DNA from: an uncultured bacterium
Lineage (GTDB): Bacteria; Spirochaetota; Brevinematia; DTOW01
Direction of reading: 5' to 3'
DNA length: 15,678 bases
NCBI GenBank assembly: GCA_937928175.1
Contig: CALFVP010000007.1
Location: 1-15,678, forward strand
In this document: piece after piece, positions 6,999 to 13,407 of the stretch
Layout: each line of letters starts with the position of its first letter
Position numbering within the stretch: the stretch's first letter is position 1
Position numbers and translations under genes: made by a program
Notes under the pieces: generated by a model
What the model was told of the DNA's origin: nothing
The model's input: only the letters and a program-made list of their open reading frames with translations
The model's database searches: none

Positions 6999-8265
6999 AC
7001 CCGTAACTACCATTCTCTATTTTAGCACTTCTTGACTCAACATCTATAGTTATAACACTAGCAGAAACCCCAACATTATCACCACTAACAACTTTAGGAT
7101 TGCCTAACATAGAAAGAATTTTAGTACTCTCATCATACTTCCCAATATCACCAACAACACTAATATTATCAGTTTCAACAACAACATCTTTCTTAAGAAT
7201 AACCACTTTCCTTTCAATAAATCTCTCAATAACTTTTGCCCTCACCTTAGCACCACTATCCTTTATGATATAATAAACTTTTTCACCAGTAATTAAATCA
7301 TACTTGTTAACTTTATCGGAAATTAAGTAATCAGAATACAAAACATCACCACTAGACAAATTAGAAACAACAACATTGGTCATACCAATGTGTAAAACAT
7401 CTTTACCCTCGTAAAACTGAGATCTAAAATATTCAGATAGTACAATAGTACTATCATTAGAAAGATTAACACCACCAAAAGCTATATAATCTATTAGCTG
7501 ACCATTACTAAAATTTATAACAATTCTTTCAGAAGAGAGGGAAAAATTACTACCAGTAACAACAACCTTACCAATACCTACATACCTTTTTATTTCTAAT
7601 TCTTTAGTACTTTTGTTAGTAGCACTAATTATAAAAGCTTCATCACTGTAAATGGTAAAGTTTGTAGAAAAAACTTTAGAGTTACCAGTAAGCCTAATTA
7701 AATTCGAAGTTGAGAAAATTTTTATAGAATCAGAAAAAACTTCTACATTACCATTAGACAAATAAGAATTGGTAAACGACAATATCGATTCACTTTCATT
7801 ATCTAAAACTATCACATCTCCTCTAAGTAAAAAATTTTTGTTTGAAATAGTCAAAACAGGTGAATCAAAAAAAAGTATAACGTTACTATTCCCATAATAC
7901 TCACTGTACTTAGATGTAACATTAAGACCACTCTCATAATCAAAAAGTTTAACATTCCCTTTACCCAAAGCCAAATTGTTGGTTTCAAAATATTCGATAA
8001 CATCAGCAAACATTTTCACACTTCCTTTCTCAACGTAAGCATTACCCCTAAACCTAGTATACCCTTTCTTAAAAAATCCTTCATCACCACTAACTAACAT
8101 TTTACCTTTCTTAACATCACTTGATGACTTGTCATGGGATGACTTGTCATAGGATGACTTGTCATTAGATGACTTGTCATGGGATAAACTTTGAGCGTAT
8201 GGGTAAAGCACAATTGTTAAAATTAAGAGTACTACCAAAATTTTTAAAAATTTACTAAAGATCAT
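6979..8265 (-). CDS. Exported OstA/LptA-family protein
   Basis: A 428-residue exported protein of the OstA/LptA organic-solvent-tolerance family, whose members form beta-jellyroll bridges that carry lipopolysaccharide across the periplasm. A signal peptide covers residues 1 to about 26 (Lys-rich start, a Leu/Ile/Val core, then A-Q-S). Four D-K-S-S pentapeptides follow directly. The rest is short beta strands rich in Val, Ser and Asn, with recurring patterns such as RGDVIVLDN, GNVEVFSDSIKIF and VVVETDNISVVGDIGKYDE, which resemble repeated OstA strands. It is longer than E. coli LptA (185 residues) and could be a fused or lineage-specific form. I chose the ATG at 8265, because the in-frame TTG at 8280 lies across the TATAAT box. 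It ends in TAG, overlapping truA. Confidence 0.75.
   Translation of the reverse strand: MIFSKFLKILVVLLILTIVLYPYAQSLSHDKSSNDKSSYDKSSHDKSSSDVKKGKMLVSGDEGFFKKGYTRFRGNAYVEKGSVKMFADVIEYFETNNLALGKGNVKLFDYESGLNVTSKYSEYYGNSNVILFFDSPVLTISNKNFLLRGDVIVLDNESESILSFTNSYLSNGNVEVFSDSIKIFSTSNLIRLTGNSKVFSTNFTIYSDEAFIISATNKSTKELEIKRYVGIGKVVVTGSNFSLSSERIVINFSNGQLIDYIAFGGVNLSNDSTIVLSEYFRSQFYEGKDVLHIGMTNVVVSNLSSGDVLYSDYLISDKVNKYDLITGEKVYYIIKDSGAKVRAKVIERFIERKVVILKKDVVVETDNISVVGDIGKYDESTKILSMLGNPKVVSGDNVGVSASVITIDVESRSAKIENGSYGYVMQEM
8124..8180. repeat. 15-bp tandem palindromic repeat in the lptA-like gene
   Basis: Four exact copies of ATGACTTGTCAT start at 8124, 8139, 8154 and 8169, separated by the triplets ggg, agg and tag. 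Each copy is a palindrome (ATGAC-TT-GTCAT), and the opposite phase (GTCAT-NNN-ATGAC) is a palindrome too. They encode the D-K-S-S pentapeptides just after the signal peptide, so changes in copy number would only alter linker length. Confidence 0.95.
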
Positions 8266-8271
8266 AAAAAT

Positions 8272-8300
8272 ATTATACAAACGAAACGTTGTTTTTTCAA
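8272..8300 (-). promoter_or_regulatory. lptA-like gene promoter, predicted leaderless
   Basis: On the minus strand TTGAAA (8295-8300), a 17-bp spacer and a perfect TATAAT (8272-8277) are followed after only 6 bases by the ATG at 8265. Transcription should begin at or next to the start codon. No ribosome binding site is present. Confidence 0.7.
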
Positions 8301-8331
8301 ATTGTAAAAGTAAGTTTGGAATTTAAAATTT

Positions 8332-8361
8332 TTGAAATTACCGTCTTATGTCAATTACACT
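8332..8361 (+). promoter_or_regulatory. Dehydrogenase gene promoter
   Basis: TTGAAA (8332-8337), an 18-bp spacer, and TACACT (8356-8361), a fair -10. The predicted leader of about 19 bases contains a G-run (8376-8380) placed 6 bases before the ATG, which can serve as the ribosome binding site. Confidence 0.4.
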
Positions 8362-8386
8362 TTAGAAACTGATTTGGGGGTAAAGA

Positions 8387-9448
8387 ATGTCGAAGCAGTA
8401 TGATATTGCTGTTATACCTGGAGATGGTACAGGACCTGAAGTAATAAACGAAGGAATAAAGGTTTTAAAAGCAATTGGTGAGAAACATGGCATAAGTTTT
8501 AAATTTGTTAACTATCCTTATGGAGCGGAACACTATCTAAAAACTGGTGAGATACTACCAGATAGTGCAATACTGGAATTTAAAGATTTCGATGCTATAT
8601 ATCTAGGGGCAGTAGGTGATCCAAGAGTAAAACCTGGAATACTTGAAAGAGGACTTTTACTCAAATTAAGGTTTGATCTAGACTTATACGTAAATCTGAG
8701 ACCTGCAATACTTTACGAAGGTGTATGGACACCATTAAAAGACAAAGGACCTGAACACATAAACTTTACAGTAATAAGAGAAAACACTGAAGGACTATAC
8801 GCTGGTGCAGGCGGTTTTCTTTACAAAAACACTAAAAACGAAGTTGCAATACAAGAAATGATATGTACAAGACACGGAACAGAAAGAATTGTAAGGTTTG
8901 CCTTTGAGTATACAAGAAAATACGGAAGAGAAAAAAAATTAACAATGGTAGGTAAAACAAACGTTTTAACATACGCTCATGATCTTTGGGCCAGAGTGTT
9001 TGACGAAATTTCAAAAGAATACCCAGACGTAAAAACAGATTACGCACACGTTGATGCTACATGCATGTGGATGGTAAAAAACCCCGAATGGTTTGATATA
9101 ATAGTCACAGATAACATGTTTGGCGATATAATAACAGATCTAGCTGCAATAATACAAGGTGGATTAGGAGTAGCAGCTGGTGGAAATATCAACCCAAACG
9201 GAGTATCAATGTTTGAACCTATGGGAGGATCAGCACCAAAATACACAGGCAAAAACGTAATAAACCCAATAGCAGCTATAGAAGCAGGAAGACTAATGAT
9301 GAGATTTCTCGGAGAAGAAGAAGCAAGCATAGATATACAAAAAGCTGTACAAAAAACTGTCAAAATGATGAAAAGCATGAACGCAGGACAAATGGGATTC
9401 TCAACTACCGAAGTAGGAGACTTGGTAGTAAAACATATACTCCAATAG
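8387..9448 (+). CDS. Isopropylmalate/isocitrate dehydrogenase family protein
   Basis: An NAD(P)-dependent beta-decarboxylating dehydrogenase of 353 residues. Motifs: IPGDGTGPEV (10-19), GAVGDPRVKPG (74-84), the Arg-bearing LRFDLD and NLRPA (94-107), RENTEGLYAG with Tyr138, Lys190 in KTNV, Asp223 in HVDAT, and the metal Asp residues in FGDIITDL (247, 251). The family acts on 3-isopropylmalate, isocitrate, homoisocitrate or tartrate. The GDPRVKPGILERG segment and the EPMGGSAP motif point to the isopropylmalate/tartrate-type branch rather than classical isocitrate dehydrogenase. The absence of leuA, leuC and leuD nearby leaves the substrate open; I therefore give no symbol. The start is supported by a G-rich ribosome site. 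It ends with TAG, and three short palindromes follow at once. Confidence 0.9.
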   Translation: MSKQYDIAVIPGDGTGPEVINEGIKVLKAIGEKHGISFKFVNYPYGAEHYLKTGEILPDSAILEFKDFDAIYLGAVGDPRVKPGILERGLLLKLRFDLDLYVNLRPAILYEGVWTPLKDKGPEHINFTVIRENTEGLYAGAGGFLYKNTKNEVAIQEMICTRHGTERIVRFAFEYTRKYGREKKLTMVGKTNVLTYAHDLWARVFDEISKEYPDVKTDYAHVDATCMWMVKNPEWFDIIVTDNMFGDIITDLAAIIQGGLGVAAGGNINPNGVSMFEPMGGSAPKYTGKNVINPIAAIEAGRLMMRFLGEEEASIDIQKAVQKTVKMMKSMNAGQMGFSTTEVGDLVVKHILQ

Positions 9449-9503
9449 TGTTAAAAACACAACGTGTTAAAAACACAAGTGTTAAAAACACAATGTGTTT
9501 AAG
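9448..9503. repeat. Intergenic array of three GTGTT/AACAC mini-palindromes
   Basis: GTGTTAAAAACAC occurs at 9448-9460, 9464-9476 and 9479-9491 (spacing 16 then 15), followed by a partial fourth unit with GTGTTT at 9495-9500. Each unit is GTGTT-AAA-AACAC. The opposite phase (AACAC-N2-3-GTGTT) is also self-complementary. The array begins on the last base of the dehydrogenase stop codon. The stems are short and AT-rich with no U-tract, so a normal intrinsic terminator is unlikely. Confidence 0.9.
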
Positions 9504-9509
9504 TTTATA

Positions 9510-9539
9510 TTGAAAAATCTGATAAATCAAAAGTATAAT
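9510..9539 (+). promoter_or_regulatory. Thioredoxin-like gene promoter, predicted leaderless
   Basis: TTGAAA (9510-9515), an 18-bp spacer and a perfect TATAAT (9534-9539), with the ATG at 9547 only 7 bases later. No ribosome binding site fits in between, so a leaderless transcript is predicted. Confidence 0.65.
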
Positions 9540-9546
9540 CTACTTT

Positions 9547-9978
9547 ATGGAAAGTGTTTTAAATGTACTTTTAGCTTTAGCAATAGTTATAGTATTTGTA
9601 TGGTTTGTTTTCAGTTTTATTAGATGGCTTGCTGTGTTTTTAAGGGCAAGAGTAGTGAAAAATAAAAAAATCCCCATTGCTCCAAAGTACCAAAAAATGC
9701 TTAACGAAAAGAAAGTTTTAGTACTATACTTTTCTTCTCCCCTCACCGAGAGAGGTAGAACTAAAATGTCTAACGTCATGAAGATAGTAGATGAAGAGTA
9801 TGGAAACGTTATAAAGTTTAATCTAGTAAACGACAAAAAAGAAGCAGAAAAATTTAATGTAATAAGTGCTCCAACAGTAATAATACTAGATAAAGAAGGA
9901 ATAGTAAGAGAATACAAAAGTGGATTTATACCTTACCCAAAAGTTAAGCACATGATTGAAAAATATTTAAAACAGTGA
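9547..9978 (+). CDS. Membrane-anchored thioredoxin-fold protein lacking cysteines
   Basis: A 143-residue protein with one N-terminal membrane segment (about residues 5-34), then a basic stretch and a thioredoxin-like domain (about 55-141). The fold is suggested by the strand VLVLYFSSP, the strand VIKFNLVND, the ISAPTVIILD segment holding the cis-proline expected in thioredoxins, and a final helix. The place where thioredoxins carry W-C-x-x-C reads SSPLTERGRT, and the protein contains no cysteine at all. It cannot catalyse disulfide exchange and may be a structural or binding member. The domain probably faces the cytoplasm if the basic residues 34-42 follow the positive-inside rule. Its last 12 bp overlap the end of ruvB. 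Confidence 0.7.
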   Translation: MESVLNVLLALAIVIVFVWFVFSFIRWLAVFLRARVVKNKKIPIAPKYQKMLNEKKVLVLYFSSPLTERGRTKMSNVMKIVDEEYGNVIKFNLVNDKKEAEKFNVISAPTVIILDKEGIVREYKSGFIPYPKVKHMIEKYLKQ

Positions 9979-10974
9979 GTTATCATTCTTTTTTATTGCT
10001 AAATGTTTATAAGCAAGCTCAGTAGCAACCCTACCTCTAGGTGTCCTTTTTATAAACCCCTTCTGTATAAGAAAAGGTTCGTAAACATCTTCTATCGTTT
10101 CTTCTTCTTCACCTATACTAGCTGACAACGTTTTTAAGCCAATAGGTCCACCTTGATACTTCTCTATTATTGTAGAAAGTATTTTTCTATCAACTTCATC
10201 AAGTCCCTCTTCATCTATCTCCAGTCTAGAAAGTACACCTTTAATAAAATCTAAATCCACTTTATCCAACCCTTCAACAACAACAAAATCTCTAATTCTT
10301 CTTAAAATCCTATTAAGTATCCTAGGAGTACCTCTGGATCTTTTAGCAACTTCTATCATACCTTCCCTCGATATATTCAAACCTATTATTTTACAAGTCC
10401 TTTCACATATCATAACCATATCTTCATCAGAGTAATAATCAAGTCTTAGAATTATACCAAACCTTGATATAAGCGGTGAAGTCAAAAGTCCAACCCTAGT
10501 AGTAGCACCAATAAGGGTAAATTTCGGTAAACTTATCTTTATACTCTTAGCTCCAGGCCCCTCACCTATCATTATCGAAACTGAAAAATCCTCCATAGCA
10601 GAATACAAAACTTCTTCAAACGAAGGTTTTAAACGATGTATCTCATCTATAAACAAAACATCACCTTTACTCAAATTAGTAAGTATAGCAACAAGATCCC
10701 CAACCTTTTGAAAAGCATTCGAAACAGTATAAACAAAATTAGAGTTTAACTCATTGGCAATTATTCTAGCAAGAGTAGTTTTACCAAGCCCCGGAGGACC
10801 AGAAATTAAAACATGATCAAGCGGCTCTAACCTCTTCTTCGAAGACCCTATAAAAACCTCTAGATTCTTCTTAACCTTATCTTGACCAATAAACTCATCC
10901 AATGACCTTGGCCTTATACTATCTTCATAACCCTCATCATCCCTATACTTCCTAGGAGAAAGAATATCACCCAT
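9967..10974 (-). CDS. ruvB: Holliday junction branch migration helicase RuvB
   Basis: RuvB is the hexameric AAA+ motor that, with RuvA, drives branch migration of Holliday junctions during recombination repair. The product is 335 residues, normal length. Visible parts: the N-terminal RPRSLDEFIGQ motif, Walker A GPPGLGKTT (59-67), Walker B LFIDEIH with Asp110/Glu111, sensor-1 GATTR, the arginine-finger region SPLISRFG, sensor-2 RGTPRILNRILRR, and the C-terminal winged-helix domain (GGPIGLKTLSASIGE, FIKRTPRGR). I chose the ATG at 10974; a GTG further upstream (10989) is part of the promoter region. ruvA and ruvC are not adjacent. Confidence 0.97.
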   Translation of the reverse strand: MGDILSPRKYRDDEGYEDSIRPRSLDEFIGQDKVKKNLEVFIGSSKKRLEPLDHVLISGPPGLGKTTLARIIANELNSNFVYTVSNAFQKVGDLVAILTNLSKGDVLFIDEIHRLKPSFEEVLYSAMEDFSVSIMIGEGPGAKSIKISLPKFTLIGATTRVGLLTSPLISRFGIILRLDYYSDEDMVMICERTCKIIGLNISREGMIEVAKRSRGTPRILNRILRRIRDFVVVEGLDKVDLDFIKGVLSRLEIDEEGLDEVDRKILSTIIEKYQGGPIGLKTLSASIGEEEETIEDVYEPFLIQKGFIKRTPRGRVATELAYKHLAIKKNDNSLF

Positions 10975-10980
10975 AACAAA

Positions 10981-10986
10981 ATTATA
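10981..10986 (-). promoter_or_regulatory. ruvB -10 box, predicted leaderless
   Basis: A perfect TATAAT on the minus strand ends 6 bases before the ruvB ATG, the same geometry as at the lptA-like and thioredoxin-like genes. No good -35 box is seen at 16-18 bp. No Shine-Dalgarno site precedes the ATG. Confidence 0.45.
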
Positions 10987-11097
10987 CACGATTCACTATT
11001 CCCTTATCTAAATTCCAGTAAAAACATTCTCAAAAATAACCTTCAACACTAAATTATAAAACCCCCTAACCCCATCAAATCACCCTATAACCAACAA

Positions 11098-11125
11098 GCA
11101 TTGATAATGCAAGCATTGAGAATGC
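11098..11125. repeat. Intergenic pair of GCATT/AATGC mini-palindromes
   Basis: GCATTGATAATGC (11098-11110) and GCATTGAGAATGC (11113-11125) lie 15 bp apart. Each has 5-base complementary arms around a 3-base centre, which differs by one base. They sit 28 bp upstream of the exported-protein ATG, over its candidate -35 region. Confidence 0.85.
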
Positions 11126-11145
11126 AAAATAACTTAATTCAAAAT
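11116..11145 (+). promoter_or_regulatory. Weak promoter candidate of the exported-protein gene
   Basis: TTGAGA (11116-11121), an 18-bp spacer and CAAAAT (11140-11145), ending 7 bases before the ATG at 11153. This is a poorer version of the leaderless layout. It overlaps the second GCATT palindrome, so that array could act as an operator. No ribosome binding site is visible. Confidence 0.3.
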
Positions 11146-11152
11146 TATTCCT

Positions 11153-12436
11153 ATGAAAAAGAACATACTACTAATATCAATACTTTTACTCACTACTAAA
11201 AGTTTTGGTATAACGATAAAAGAGTTTAAGATTGTAAACTACTTCCATAAAATCCCTACAAACCCCATTTTCATAGTAGACGTAAACTACGAAATTGAAA
11301 AAGAAAAACACGAAAAACACCACTCACACCTAGTAATACTAGTAGAAGGAACAAAAAAAGAAAAATTTAACATAGAACAAAATACCATATTCCAAATTAA
11401 AACAAACAATAACTTAAGGATATTTTTACCAATATTTAGCAAATTACCTAAAAACACAAATCAAAAATTTTCTTTTAAACTCTTAGAAAATTCAAAAGTA
11501 CTTTTTGAAACAAATACAACGTTTTACGTATCAGATGTAATACAAGAACCAATAATACTTCTTGATTATAACGAGATAGAAATTCCTAAAAGTTATCAAA
11601 AACAGTACAATTTCTTTTTTGTTAGCCAAACTCCTCAAAACGTTTTTGTAATAAACACAAAAGAAGGTAAAACAAACACAGTAAAATCTTCAAAGCTAGA
11701 AAAAATTAAAGGTTTACATTCGTTTAGCTATAAATTCGATAAAGAAGGTGAATATAAAATACTCATAGGTAAAAGTGAGAAAACAATTACAGTAAATTAC
11801 GACAAAACACCACCAATATTCAATATTATAACTCCAACAAACAATTCAATATTTTACCGAACCAAAAAAATTCAAATAAAATGGACTGATCCTATTGATA
11901 CTTCTGGAATAAACTTTCAAAAATCTTCTCTTTACATAAGAAAAAATTCAAAAGTCATAACTAACATCTCACCTTTGATTTCCCTAAACAGAGAATCCTC
12001 TATAACCCCTTACGAAACAATATACATTGAAAACTTAGAAGAAGGTGAATACGAATACTGCATAGAATATTCTGATTACGAAGGTAATAAAACAAACGTT
12101 GTAAATTATTTTAAGATATTACCGCCTAGCGAAGACAAAGAAAAACCAATAATAAAGAATATTCACGTAGAAAACTCCAAAAGAGTATCCGAAAACAAGT
12201 ATTTATTGAAAAGTACAAACGTTTACATATTTGTAGAATTTACCGACGGAGAGTATGGAAGTGGAGTAAAGTCAATACACTATAAAGTAAACGATAAAAT
12301 TTTTTCAGATAATACTTTTGGAGACAATAAATATATATCAATAACAACCGAAAGTAAAGAAACACAATTAATGATATGGGTAGAAGACTATAACAATAAC
12401 GTTAGTGAAACAAACGTACTAATGCTAAAGCCCTAA
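11153..12436 (+). CDS. Exported protein with Ig-like beta domains, function unknown
   Basis: A 427-residue protein with a clear signal peptide (M-K-K-N, a hydrophobic Ile/Leu core, likely cleaved after S-F-G near residue 19). There is no lipobox cysteine, so it should be periplasmic or released. The mature part looks all-beta. Two segments resemble bacterial Ig-like or cadherin-like folds: DKTPPIFNIITPTNNSI with a following IKWTD and SGI (about 219-255), and EDKEKPIIKNI with YGSGVKSIHYKVND (about 330-383). Each begins with the D-x-x-P-P or E-K-P type opening seen in such domains. I do not recognise a specific function. The last 12 bp overlap the end of dapB. Confidence 0.75.
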   Translation: MKKNILLISILLLTTKSFGITIKEFKIVNYFHKIPTNPIFIVDVNYEIEKEKHEKHHSHLVILVEGTKKEKFNIEQNTIFQIKTNNNLRIFLPIFSKLPKNTNQKFSFKLLENSKVLFETNTTFYVSDVIQEPIILLDYNEIEIPKSYQKQYNFFFVSQTPQNVFVINTKEGKTNTVKSSKLEKIKGLHSFSYKFDKEGEYKILIGKSEKTITVNYDKTPPIFNIITPTNNSIFYRTKKIQIKWTDPIDTSGINFQKSSLYIRKNSKVITNISPLISLNRESSITPYETIYIENLEEGEYEYCIEYSDYEGNKTNVVNYFKILPPSEDKEKPIIKNIHVENSKRVSENKYLLKSTNVYIFVEFTDGEYGSGVKSIHYKVNDKIFSDNTFGDNKYISITTESKETQLMIWVEDYNNNVSETNVLMLKP

Positions 12437-13216
12437 AACCTCTTTCATGGTAAAAAATCCTTTATCTTTCGTATAAACAAATTTAACTGCCCTTAAAGCA
12501 CCTCTTGAAAATGTTTCTCTTGAAGATGCTTTATGAACTATTTCAATTCTCTCACCGTAACCTAAAAACATAACATTATGCTCACCAACAACATCTCCAC
12601 CTCTCACCGCAAAAACTCCTATTTCATTTTTAGGTCTTTCCCCTATAATCCCTTCCCTCCCGTAAATTGTATTACAATTTTTCCTAATTTCTTTCAAACT
12701 TTCTAGAAGTTTAATAGCGGTACCAGATGGAGAATCTTTTTTCTTATTGTGATGAATTTCTAGTATTTCAATATCAAAATCTTCTCCTAACACAGAAGCT
12801 GTTTCCTTAACCAACTCAATCATTAAGTTTACACCAACGCTAAAATTAGGACTCTGAACTATAGCAATCTCCTTAGAAGCATCCATAATCTTTGAAATTA
12901 CCTCTTTATCAAGCCCAGTAGTACCTATAACAAGTTTCTTACTATACTTAAGAGCATAATCTACAAGTTTACCAGTTGCACTTGGAACCGAAAAATCAAC
13001 AATTACATCAGCATTCTCTATAAAGTCTTCAACGTTATCCGAAACTTTCACCCCAATACTACCTATACCAGCAACATCACCTAAATCCCTACCTATCTAA
13101 GGATTATTCTCCTCAACAACACCTCCAACTATCTTTACCTCATTATCCTCACTAAACACCCTAACGTTAGATATTCCCATCCTACCAGTACAACCGTTTA
13201 TTATAACATTTATCAT
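12425..13216 (-). pseudogene. dapB: 4-hydroxy-tetrahydrodipicolinate reductase, interrupted by an in-frame TAG
   Basis: DapB reduces the dihydrodipicolinate precursor in the lysine/diaminopimelate pathway. From the ATG at 13216 (preceded by GGGGGAAGG) one frame runs to the TAG at 12425 as a 263-codon gene, except that codon 40 (13097-13099) is TAG. Before it lies the nucleotide-binding motif NGCTGRMG (7-14). After it the frame continues as IGRDLGDVAGIG. The C-terminal part has VDFSVPSAT, VIGTTGL, PNFSVGVN and the catalytic EIHHNKKKDSPSGTA (His155/His156, Lys159). Everything but the stop looks intact. It could be a recent nonsense mutation, a sequencing or assembly error (one base from TAT, TAC, CAG or AAG), or stop readthrough. 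A product starting downstream, such as the GTG at 13051, would lack the Rossmann motif. Confidence 0.88.
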
Positions 13217-13297
13217 ACCTTCCCCCTACAAAACAAACTAACCAAAACAAAACGTAAAACCATTATACCATAAACTAAACTACATTTTCAATCAACC

Positions 13298-13336
13298 AAA
13301 ACATGGTTTTATTAAAACCTAGTTTTATCAAAACTA
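13298..13336. repeat. Intergenic AAAAC/GTTTT mini-palindrome array upstream of queF
   Basis: AAAAC starts at 13298, 13314 and 13330, and GTTTT at 13306 and 13322, giving a 16-bp period with arms 3 bases apart in both phases. Longer palindromes within it are GGTTTT-ATT-AAAACC (13305-13319) and TAGTTTT-ATC-AAAACTA (13320-13336). It lies in the 191-bp gap between dapB and queF, which is otherwise A/C-rich with no clear promoter. Confidence 0.85.
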
Positions 13337-13396
13337 AACTTTATATATTATTACTTACTCATTAATAATTATTGAAGAAACTACTCAAAATTCCTG

Positions 13397-13401
13397 AGGA
13401 G
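13397..13401 (+). promoter_or_regulatory. queF ribosome binding site
   Basis: AGGAG, within GAGGAGAG (13396-13403), lies 6 bases before the ATG at 13408. It fixes the start there rather than at the in-frame TTG at 13372, which has no ribosome site. Confidence 0.85.
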
Positions 13402-13407
13402 AGAAAT

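Noticed and set aside
8265..8280. Upstream TTG start of the lptA-like gene (and similar GTG at 10989 for ruvB)
   Set aside because: The extra codons are the TATAAT box itself, and both proteins have good family starts at the following ATG.
9448..9503. Ordinary intrinsic terminator after the dehydrogenase
   Set aside because: The stems are 5 bp and AT-rich, without a following T-run on the plus strand; three copies are not needed for a terminator.
11050..11092. G-quadruplex on the minus strand upstream of ruvB
   Set aside because: Only three G-runs of three or more lie close together; a fourth is missing at a suitable distance.
13097..13099. Genome-wide TAG recoding (for example pyrrolysine)
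   Set aside because: The lptA-like gene, the dehydrogenase, queF and dapB all end in TAG at sensible family lengths, so TAG works as a stop here.
13217..13407. preQ1 riboswitch before queF
   Set aside because: The tail AAAACTAA is suggestive, but the G-rich stem with a C-rich loop and the pairing partner of class I are absent, and no class II or III shape is visible.
13372..13407. N-terminal extension of QueF from a TTG
   Set aside because: A strong AGGAG site sits 6 bases before the ATG at 13408, while the TTG has none.
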